NCBI GenBank assembly: GCA_031263265.1
Contig: JAISGE010000150.1
Location: 1 to 6,719, forward strand
Direction of reading: 5' to 3'
Origin: Treponema sp.
GTDB lineage: Bacteria; Spirochaetota; Spirochaetia; Treponematales; Breznakiellaceae
DNA: 6,719 nt
The position numbers and the translations under genes are program-made. The notes beneath the pieces are model-generated. The model did not search any database, had not been told where the DNA came from, and worked only from the letters and a program-made list of their open reading frames with translations. Positions within the stretch are counted from its first letter, which is position 1; each line of letters opens with the position of its first letter. Below, piece by piece: positions 1-5,187 of the stretch.

Positions 1-3000
1 ACCGAAGGGTTTTATTATAAACCCCGGATAGACGAGGAATTGCTGGTGAACTATCATCGCGGCCTCATCGGTCTTTCCGCGTGCGTGGCCGGAGAGATTC
101 CTAGTCTCATTCTGGAGGGTAATGAGGCGGCTGCGGAGAAGCGGGCCATTTGGTTCCGGGATCTTTTGGGAGAGGGAAACTTTTACTTGGAGCTTCAAGA
201 TCACCGCCTGCCGATACAACACAAGGCGAACCCGGTGCTCATCGACATAGCAAAGCGCACCGGCATTCCTCTGGTGGTAACCAATGATATCCACTACCTA
301 GAGCGAGAAGACGCCCAGGCACAGGACATCCTCCTGTGCATTTCCACCCAAAAGAAAAAGAGCGATGAAAAGCGGATGCGCTTTGACTCAGATGAGTTTT
401 ATTTTAAGACAGGCGAGGAAATGGCGGCTCTCTTCCCTGACTACCCTGAAGCCATCAGTAATACCCTACGGATCGCGGAGCAGTGTAAGACCGAAATACC
501 CAGTCCCGGGCCCCTGCTCCCGGAGTTTGACATTCCCCCAGGATTTTCCGATACCAACGCCTATCTCAGACATCTCACGCGGGAGGGGCTTGCAAAACGC
601 TATCCTGGTAGGCTTGAGGAAGTGCGGGAACGGGCGGATTATGAACTGGATGTTATCATTAAGATGGGCTTCACCGGCTATTTCCTCATCGTAGCGGACT
701 TTATCAACTGGGCTAAGGAACATGATATTCCCGTAGGCCCAGGCCGGGGTTCCGGTGCGGGATCCATCGTCGCGTATGCCCTCAAAATAACCGACATAGA
801 CCCCCTCAAATACAATCTCCTCTTTGAACGCTTCCTTAACCCTGAACGGATCTCCATGCCGGACTTTGACGTAGACTTCTGCAATCAGCGGCGGGAAGAG
901 GTCATTGACTATGTTACCAAGAAATACGGCCAGGAGCGGGTGGGGCAGATCATTACCTTTGGGACCCTCAAGGCAAAGGCAGTACTCAAGGATGTTGCCC
1001 GGGCCTTGAGCTTCAGCCTGGATGAGTCAAATATGATTACCAAGCTCATCCCAGAAGATCCCAAGATGACCTTAAAAAAGGCCCTGGAAGACGAGCCAAA
1101 ACTCCGGGAACTGGAACAGGATCCTAAGTACCAGGAGCTTTTCACGGTTGCCCGGAAACTGGAAGGTAAAAACCGGCATAGCAGCATCCATGCCGCGGGG
1201 ATCGTTATCGGCAAGACCGACCTTACCGACTATGTACCCCTCTATTGGGATCCCAAAACCAAGGCAGTGGCCAGTCAGTACACGATGGACCTCATTGAAA
1301 ACCAGGGTTTAGTGAAGATGGATTTCTTGGGGCTTAAAACCCTGGACCTCATCAAAAACACCGTGGATCTGGTCCGCCGGCGGGGAGGGAAGTACACCCA
1401 TTTCAGTATGGACACCATTTCCGAAACCGACGAGGCCACCTTCAAGATGCTGGGAGAAGGGAAAAGTTCCGGGGTATTTCAGTTTGAATCCGGCGGCATG
1501 CAGAAGATCCTCAAGCAGGCCCAGCCGAACAAGATCGAAGACCTTATCGCTTTGAATGCCCTTTACCGTCCAGGACCTATGGATAATATTCCCCAATTTA
1601 TCGAATCCAAATGGGGCAGGAAAGCCATTGAATACCCTGATCCATGCCTGGAGGATATTCTCAAAGAAACCTATGGGGTTATCGTGTACCAGGAACAGGT
1701 TATGCAGGTGGCTCAACGCATCGCAGGTTACAGCCTGGGGCAGGCGGATATATTGCGCCGGGCTATGGGAAAAAAGAAAAAGGAGGTCATGGTTAAAGAG
1801 AAGGAGAAGTTTATTGCCGGTGCTAAGGCAAAGGGATTTAAGGGAAAAGATGCGGACAGGATCTTTGAAATCCTCATTCCTTTTGCAGGGTATGGGTTCA
1901 ACAAGAGCCATGCTGCAGCGTATTCAGTGGTAACCTACCACACCGCGTTTCTCAAAGCTAACTTCCCTGAAGAGTTCATGGCTGCGAACCTCACCAACGA
2001 AATAAGCCACCCGGATAAGTTGCCCATCTATATTGATGAGGCTCGGAAAATGGGTATCTTCATTGATCCACCGGACATTAACCGTTCTGAAGGGTATTTT
2101 ACGGTGGTGCAGGGCAGGATCGTCTACGGACTTCTGGGTATCAAGGGTCTGGGAGATGGGCCTGCAGAAGAAATCGTGGTATGCCGCAAGAACGGGCCGT
2201 ATAAGCACTTCATAGATTTCCTTGATCGGGTAAACATCAAAACCGTGGGCAAGAAGGTAGTTGAACTGCTCATTCAAACCGGGGCCTTTGACTGCTTTGG
2301 TATGCATCGTTCCACCTTGGCAGAGAACCTGGAGCGGGCTATAGAATACGCCCAAGCTAAAAAGGACGATAAGCAATTCGGGCAGGTCAGTCTTTTTGAA
2401 GAGACCGGTGAAAAGGAATACCCGGATTTTGTCTTTACCGAACTGCCTGAATGGGATCGGATGGAAAAGCTCAACATAGAGAAGGAACTGATGGGCTTTT
2501 ATTTCTCCGGGCATCCTATGGATGATTATAAGCGGGTCTGGGAACACTACGTTAGCCTGAACCTGGCTCAACTGGAAACCCCTCCAGAAGGGACCTATAC
2601 CTTGGTGGGCATCATCAAGATGGTAAAGCCCTATACCACGAAAAAAGGGGAACAGATGGCCTTTGTGAGCCTCACGGATTATAACGGGGAGGCTGAACTC
2701 ACCTTTTTTCCCAAGGTATGGAAAGAGGCGGAAGACCAGATTCAAGTGGATAAGATTGTGGCGCTGAAGGGGAACCTGGAGCGTTCCAAGAATCGGGAGC
2801 GGCCCAGTTTTCTCGTAGAAACCCTGTTAAGCCTGGAAAAGCTCGAAGCAGATGTAGCAGCCCGGGACTCCCTAACGTCTAGTCCGAACCCTCCTCCGGT
2901 GAGCAAGGCTGCAGAAACCTTCCATGAAGTACATATCCGCCTGGATGGTAACGCTGCAGAACAGGAAGAGACTCTCTATCCCTTGAGGGAACTACTTATG

Positions 3001-3156
3001 GATAAACCTGGATCCTGTTCGGTGTTTATCCATGTACCCATTACCGAAGGGGAAACCGTGATCCGGACCACCTCCCAGATCAGCGTTGCTGCGGATACGG
3101 CAACTATCGACTCGTTTATCCATTGTGCTGGGGTAGCTAAGGTGTGGTGTGAATAA
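1..3156 (+). CDS. dnaE: DNA polymerase III alpha subunit, 5'-truncated by window edge
   Basis: Replicative polymerase catalytic subunit (family C, DnaE type) that extends DNA at the fork in the Pol III holoenzyme. The frame is open from base 1, so the first Met at 40 is internal. About 1050 codons are present; by comparison with E. coli DnaE (1160 aa) roughly 110-120 N-terminal residues are missing. In order: the rest of the PHP domain (NDIHYLEREDAQAQD near 280-330); palm with GPGRGSGAGS near 739-768; the aspartate cluster PDFDVDF at 859-879; the third catalytic Asp in MDFLGL (Asp codon 1321-1323). Fingers and thumb follow with YRPGPMDN, VIVYQEQVMQ and GYGFNKSHAA. Then a helix-hairpin-helix GIKGLGDG near 2140, a clamp-binding-like QVSLF at 2383-2397, and an OB fold at about 2590-2790. 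There is no frameshift or missing catalytic residue. The gene is GC-richer than the DNA that follows. No terminator is visible after the stop. Confidence 0.97.
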   Translation, partial: TEGFYYKPRIDEELLVNYHRGLIGLSACVAGEIPSLILEGNEAAAEKRAIWFRDLLGEGNFYLELQDHRLPIQHKANPVLIDIAKRTGIPLVVTNDIHYLEREDAQAQDILLCISTQKKKSDEKRMRFDSDEFYFKTGEEMAALFPDYPEAISNTLRIAEQCKTEIPSPGPLLPEFDIPPGFSDTNAYLRHLTREGLAKRYPGRLEEVRERADYELDVIIKMGFTGYFLIVADFINWAKEHDIPVGPGRGSGAGSIVAYALKITDIDPLKYNLLFERFLNPERISMPDFDVDFCNQRREEVIDYVTKKYGQERVGQIITFGTLKAKAVLKDVARALSFSLDESNMITKLIPEDPKMTLKKALEDEPKLRELEQDPKYQELFTVARKLEGKNRHSSIHAAGIVIGKTDLTDYVPLYWDPKTKAVASQYTMDLIENQGLVKMDFLGLKTLDLIKNTVDLVRRRGGKYTHFSMDTISETDEATFKMLGEGKSSGVFQFESGGMQKILKQAQPNKIEDLIALNALYRPGPMDNIPQFIESKWGRKAIEYPDPCLEDILKETYGVIVYQEQVMQVAQRIAGYSLGQADILRRAMGKKKKEVMVKEKEKFIAGAKAKGFKGKDADRIFEILIPFAGYGFNKSHAAAYSVVTYHTAFLKANFPEEFMAANLTNEISHPDKLPIYIDEARKMGIFIDPPDINRSEGYFTVVQGRIVYGLLGIKGLGDGPAEEIVVCRKNGPYKHFIDFLDRVNIKTVGKKVVELLIQTGAFDCFGMHRSTLAENLERAIEYAQAKKDDKQFGQVSLFEETGEKEYPDFVFTELPEWDRMEKLNIEKELMGFYFSGHPMDDYKRVWEHYVSLNLAQLETPPEGTYTLVGIIKMVKPYTTKKGEQMAFVSLTDYNGEAELTFFPKVWKEAEDQIQVDKIVALKGNLERSKNRERPSFLVETLLSLEKLEADVAARDSLTSSPNPPPVSKAAETFHEVHIRLDGNAAEQEETLYPLRELLMDKPGSCSVFIHVPITEGETVIRTTSQISVAADTATIDSFIHCAGVAKVWCE

Positions 3157-3176
3157 CCTTAACATGGGCAGAAGTT

Positions 3177-3425
3177 GTGGAAGGAATAAAGGAAGTCCGC
3201 GACGCCATAGGGGGAGAAGTAGAGAAAGTCGGCGAGTTGATTTGGGATAATACTCTTGGCAAACTAGGGTGTTTCATAACAACCGCGATCTGCGAAACAT
3301 TGGGGAAGCCTGATAATTGTTACGAACTCAACCTTGGTTCCGTTTGCCTAGGTCATTGCGCTGCGCTCCATTCCCATGCCCAAATGTCGCAAACAGCCGG
3401 AACGTTATGCGCAATAATTTTGTAA
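3177..3425 (+). pseudogene. CFI-box (CFITTA) protein fragment running into an attC-like site
   Basis: The reading frame opens with GTG at 3177, only 20 nt after the dnaE stop, with no Shine-Dalgarno. It encodes a helix-like stretch (EGIKEVRDAIGGEVEKVGEL) followed by CFITTAICETLGKPDNCYEL. This matches the signature of the CFI-box C-terminal domain (Cys-Phe-Ile-Thr-Thr-Ala followed by a GxPDxCYEL-type run). In that family the motif normally continues with a further helical region of the type T-x-hR-x-FRD; here the resemblance stops dead at the Leu codon 3327-3329. The remaining 32 residues are the translation of a hairpin-rich element (see attC-like site) and look non-coding. I call it a remnant missing its C-terminal part and probably its N-terminal part. 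The function of CFI-box proteins is not known to me. A genuine 82-aa protein expressed from the GTG cannot be excluded, but the missing RBS argues against it. Confidence 0.5.
3326..3410 (+). other. attC-like integron recombination site (85 bp)
   Basis: The segment starts with ACTCAAC (3326-3332), which fits the attC inverse core RYYYAAC, and ends with GTTATGC (3404-3410), one mismatch from the core GTTRRRY. Read on the minus strand the far end is GTTGAGT, a perfect GTTRRRY. Between them the arms fold: GTTCCG (3337-3342) pairs with CGGAAC (3398-3403), and after a 4-nt bulge (CAGC) TTTGC (3343-3347) pairs with GCAAA (3389-3393). The interior carries GCGCTGCGC. Length and imperfect stem with an unpaired insert agree with attC sites, and T. 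denticola is known to carry a chromosomal integron. The two outer core boxes are only partly complementary, no integrase is in the window, and no second clear attC was found. It may instead be an unrelated intergenic repeat. Confidence 0.45.
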
Positions 3426-3502
3426 ATCATTATATAGTAATGAATTATAGGTAATATAAGAACATGAGTCTACAAATACCCTACCAATAAAGATTAAAAA
3501 TG

Positions 3503-3521
3503 AAAAAAATCGTATTTTTTT
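3503..3521. terminator. A/T stem-loop, weak bidirectional terminator or UP-like element
   Basis: A run of seven A plus T (3503-3510) and its exact complement (3514-3521) flank the 3-nt loop CGT, giving an 8-bp all-A:T stem. It abuts the -35 box of the promoter below. The stem is too weak for a confident intrinsic terminator. It could equally be an A-tract upstream promoter element. Confidence 0.2.
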
Positions 3522-3522
3522 G

Positions 3523-3552
3523 TTGCAATAAGATGTCATAATGTGGTATATT
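3523..3552 (+). promoter_or_regulatory. sigma70-type promoter for the AT-rich accessory operon
   Basis: TTGCAA (3523-3528), an 18-nt spacer and TATATT (3547-3552) give a near-consensus housekeeping promoter just after a poly-A/T tract. A 7-bp direct repeat AATGTGG (3540-3546 and 3556-3562) brackets the -10 box with a 16-bp period, a possible operator. Transcription from about 3559 would cover the small ORFs, the 68-aa gene and the metalloprotease-like gene. Start point and control are inferred. Confidence 0.5.
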
Positions 3553-3556
3553 GTAA

Positions 3557-3697
3557 ATGTGGAAATTTGCGTTATTCAAAAGGGGTGAATATCATGCATT
3601 TGGAGGTAAATATAATAGGCCTATAAAAGAAATCTTGATCTTAATTGTTGGACCTGGAAGCCAGTATTTCATACTTGCGGTATTGGATGTTATTTAA
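3557..3697 (+). CDS. doubtful 46-aa ORF with a hydrophobic C-terminal half
   Basis: ATG at 3557 opens a 46-codon frame ending TAA at 3695-3697. The product begins MWKFALFKRGEYHAFGG and has a hydrophobic stretch (EILILIVG, then YFILAVLDVI) that could be one short membrane segment or a buried strand pair. Codon third positions are AT-rich like the genes downstream. Against it, no Shine-Dalgarno precedes the ATG, and the ATG lies at or upstream of the start point expected from the promoter at 3523-3552. It may be the 5' part of a decayed gene continued in the overlapping frame at 3687. No family recognised. Confidence 0.2.
   Translation: MWKFALFKRGEYHAFGGKYNRPIKEILILIVGPGSQYFILAVLDVI
3594..3626 (+). 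CDS. possible 10-codon leader peptide with strong RBS
   Basis: ATG at 3594 is preceded by AAAGGGGT (3579-3586), the best ribosome-binding site downstream of the promoter, yet the frame ends after ten codons (MHLEVNIIGL, stop 3624-3626). The last codons fall in a perfect 10-bp palindrome ATAGGCCTAT (3615-3624). This could be a translated leader or uORF that modulates the downstream genes, or the beheaded start of a lost gene: the same frame has two further stops and then runs open from 3645 to 3779. Confidence 0.25.
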   Translation: MHLEVNIIGL

Positions 3698-3779
3698 ACA
3701 TAATAGGCAATATTCTCAAAAAGTGCTGGTTGAGATGATGGAAGCAGTCAGAATAGGGGCTTCTGCATATAGCCAGTAG
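3687..3779 (+). CDS. doubtful 30-aa ORF, possible remnant
   Basis: ATG at 3687 overlaps the end of the 46-aa ORF by 11 nt and reads MLFKHNRQYSQKVLVEM, ending at TAG 3777-3779. The frame is actually open from 3645 through TTG codons, so the piece may be the tail of a degraded protein of about 44 residues or more, with plausible amphipathic helix content. No good RBS is seen. An inverted repeat TCTCAA (3714-3719) with TTGAGA (3730-3735) lies inside it. The rest of 3426-3805 shows nothing else that I recognise. Confidence 0.2.
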   Translation: MLFKHNRQYSQKVLVEMMEAVRIGASAYSQ

Positions 3780-3805
3780 AAAAGAGTATAAGGAGTATTA
3801 GAAAG

Positions 3806-4012
3806 ATGGATGATTTAACAAGATTGGACTTACTAAAAGAGGTTGAAACCCTAGGCATTATTAATATTGATGTAAGTGGTGATTATCTCTCTGAGGAAGT
3901 CATCAAACACGCTATAGAAGCGACAAAGCACCTTAATTCCCGATTGAATAAAGAAATTATTTCCCAAAAACTTCGGGAGGTAGATCGTGTCGTCGCCATT
4001 CAACCCAGATGA
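3806..4012 (+). CDS. small acidic/helical protein, coupled partner of the metalloprotease-like gene
   Basis: A 68-aa protein of no family I recognise. ATG at 3806 has a clear AAGGAG (3790-3795) ten bases upstream, so this start is well supported. The sequence begins MDDLTRLDLLKEVETLG, then IINIDVSGDYLSEEVIKHAI and a mainly helical, charged remainder ending VVAIQPR. It has no Cys, no signal peptide and no membrane segment, and I see no clear helix-turn-helix. The stop (TGA 4010-4012) lies 26 nt inside the next gene in a different frame, so the two are almost certainly translationally coupled and made in a fixed ratio. Size, order and coupling are those of an antitoxin, inhibitor or adaptor acting on the downstream protein. 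That role is inference only. Confidence 0.75.
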   Translation: MDDLTRLDLLKEVETLGIINIDVSGDYLSEEVIKHAIEATKHLNSRLNKEIISQKLREVDRVVAIQPR

Positions 4013-4820
4013 TTCACCGATAAGAGATATACGATGGGTAATTAAAACGTTCCGACCTCTACTACAGGAGCTTAATGTTCAAAACATACCCAGTCATCCA
4101 GATTCGAGGATAATATATCTTGCTGATATGAGAGACTTGGTAATCAAGGGCATGGGTAAATGTATTGTTGCTATTGAACAGGAAAGTCTAGGGGACAATA
4201 TTGCTGGAATGTTAGTTACATCTCATGATATGGAGCCTGAAACATTCAGGCTCCATATTGTTATCAATAGTAATATTTGTAACAAAAAAAGCTTAGATGA
4301 CCGGGTGTTTCAAAAAATTATTGCGGTCCATGAATTTACGCATATGGTAGCGAAATTATCAGCCATATCAAGAGTAAGATCAAAGGAGCTTATAGAGCGA
4401 CTCATGAATATATTCAGAGAGAAAGCTCATATACTCTATCTAAATGATCTAAAGCAGTTGGCTAATGAGTTAAATACTTCATACCCAGTGGAAAAAAATA
4501 TAGTCTCCCCAAGAACTATCATAAAAAGATATTTTCCTGATGAACATTTCAGACTCGGATTTGAGGATTTACCAGTCAGTTATCCTACTATTTTTGAAGA
4601 ATTTCTTTTTTCAAGAGAAATGTTTGAAGAATATTTCTCAAAGGATACTATTAATTTAGCCTATGAAGCGCTTGACAGAAGCGATGTAAAGGAAATGGGT
4701 AATTTACTATTTCCAACCATAACAACAATCTCTAATATAAAAGCTATTTACGGGAACTTTGTCCATGATCGTGTTTCTAACTTTATCCGGTCTGATTATG
4801 AAAAAAAGAATAGGAGGTGA
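3987..4820 (+). CDS. HExxH zinc-metalloprotease-like protein (277 aa), unassigned family
   Basis: GTG at 3987 follows GGGAGG (3975-3980) by six bases, which selects this start inside the end of the 68-aa gene. Residues 115-119 are HEFTH, within a helix IIAVHEFTHMVAKL that follows a beta-strand-like RLHIVINS (88-95). This edge-strand plus HExxH-helix order is typical of zincin peptidases, with His115 and His119 as expected zinc ligands and Glu116 as catalytic base. A third ligand could be Glu204 or Glu205 in the YPTIFEEFLFSR region, but I cannot settle this. No signal peptide or transmembrane segment is visible, so it should be cytoplasmic. The gene is markedly AT-rich compared with dnaE and rpn, a sign of transfer. 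An internal perfect 14-bp inverted repeat lies at 4228-4258. Likely partner: the upstream 68-aa protein. The substrate is unknown, and it could be a toxin, a regulator-cleaving protease or a defence effector. Confidence 0.75.
   Translation: MSSPFNPDDSPIRDIRWVIKTFRPLLQELNVQNIPSHPDSRIIYLADMRDLVIKGMGKCIVAIEQESLGDNIAGMLVTSHDMEPETFRLHIVINSNICNKKSLDDRVFQKIIAVHEFTHMVAKLSAISRVRSKELIERLMNIFREKAHILYLNDLKQLANELNTSYPVEKNIVSPRTIIKRYFPDEHFRLGFEDLPVSYPTIFEEFLFSREMFEEYFSKDTINLAYEALDRSDVKEMGNLLFPTITTISNIKAIYGNFVHDRVSNFIRSDYEKKNRR
4228..4258. repeat. perfect 14-bp inverted repeat inside the protease-like gene
   Basis: ATATGGAGCCTGAA (4228-4241) and its exact reverse complement (4245-4258) are separated by ACA. 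The hairpin encodes residues around DMEPETFRLH just before the HExxH helix. There is no T-run after it, so it is not a standard terminator. It would be very stable in mRNA and as a single-strand DNA cruciform. Confidence 0.9.
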
Positions 4821-4857
4821 TCCATAAAGTATGATGAGGTAAAAACCGGCTAAAGAC

Positions 4858-4876
4858 TAATGAACATAGTTCATTA
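4858..4876. promoter_or_regulatory. 8-bp inverted repeat, operator-like or weak terminator
   Basis: TAATGAAC (4858-4865), ATA, GTTCATTA (4869-4876) form a perfect palindrome downstream of the protease-like gene. No U-tract follows, so a protein-binding site is as likely as a terminator. Confidence 0.35.
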
Positions 4877-4946
4877 TATTACAATGAATTAGCTTTCCTT
4901 AGATTAGTACAAGGATTCTTCCATACATACTTTGTAGATCACCACC

Positions 4947-5023
4947 CGATCAAAAACGCCCTTACGGAGAGCGTCTCCCGGAGTATTAGCGTGGCGCTTG
5001 ATGAATTGCTGGAGGATTACTAA
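4947..5023 (+). repeat. 77-bp repeat, copy 1, left of rpn (coding tail)
   Basis: This copy matches 6224-6300 at 69 of 77 positions, the first 40 identical, in the same orientation. In one frame it encodes IKNALTESVSRSISVALDEL and LEDY then stop. Of the codon differences from copy 2, four are synonymous and three change a residue (V/A, A/V, E/A), and the stop is kept. That pattern suggests both copies descend from real coding ends rather than from a non-coding repeat. It contains a small hairpin GGAGA-GCG-TCTCC. The two copies flank the rpn gene. Confidence 0.8.
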
Positions 5024-5045
5024 TACGATTGATTTTTGTCCCGGG

Positions 5046-5108
5046 AAGGTTTCTGAGAGTTCCAGAAAGGTTTCTGAGCGTCCTAGAAAGGTTTCTGAGA
5101 GCGCAAAG
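5046..5108. repeat. three 21-bp tandem repeats upstream of rpn
   Basis: The core AAGGTTTCTGAG starts at 5046, 5067 and 5088, an exact 21-bp period; the third unit diverges after about 5101. Units 2 and 3 carry the near-palindrome AGAAA-GG-TTTCT. The array lies 80-140 bp before the rpn ATG. The region 5024-5187 holds nothing else firm beyond a pyrimidine-rich run (about 5122-5156) and a TATATT at 5165-5170 that could be a -10 box without a good -35. The array could be an operator array or variable spacer DNA. The frame stays open through it in several registers because 21 is a multiple of three, which I regard as incidental. Confidence 0.75.
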
Positions 5109-5187
5109 GTGCTTGGCGCCAATTCTCTGTTCCCCGCGCCTTTCTTTTTCCCCCCAAGGTGCGGTATATTTACCGGTAGAGGCAGGT

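Larger units (their letters stand above)
4812..5023 (+). pseudogene. frameshifted or beheaded third gene behind a near-perfect Shine-Dalgarno
   Basis: AGGAGGTGATCC (4812-4823) overlaps the stop of the protease-like gene and is complementary to essentially the whole canonical 3' end of 16S rRNA. It precedes ATG ATG AGG TAA at 4831-4842, a three-codon frame. One base out of register, a frame is open from 4838 to TAA 5021-5023 (61 codons) with no ATG, GTG or TTG of its own. It includes YYNELAFLRLVQGFF and ends in the 77-bp repeat segment IKNALTESVSRSIS...LDELLEDY. Removing one base in 4831-4839 would join the ATG to the long frame, giving a protein of about 64 aa as a third operon member. I see a recent frameshift or a fused remnant. 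Programmed frameshifting is possible but has no specific support. The protein family is not recognised. Confidence 0.4.

Noticed and set aside
3645..3779. Resemblance of this frame (ISYLRYW...VLVEMMEA) to Avd/four-helix accessory proteins of diversity-generating retroelements
   Set aside because: The similarity is only a loose helical pattern over a short piece. There is no reverse transcriptase, template repeat or variable repeat in the window.
5046..5108. CRISPR-like array
   Set aside because: The period is 21 bp with no 25-40 bp spacers and only three units. It is a plain tandem repeat.
5029..5187. N-terminal extension of Rpn from TTG 5029 (53 extra residues)
   Set aside because: It translates the 21-bp tandem repeats into heptads with no family similarity. 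The usual Rpn N-terminus starts at ATG 5188 with a nearby GAGG.
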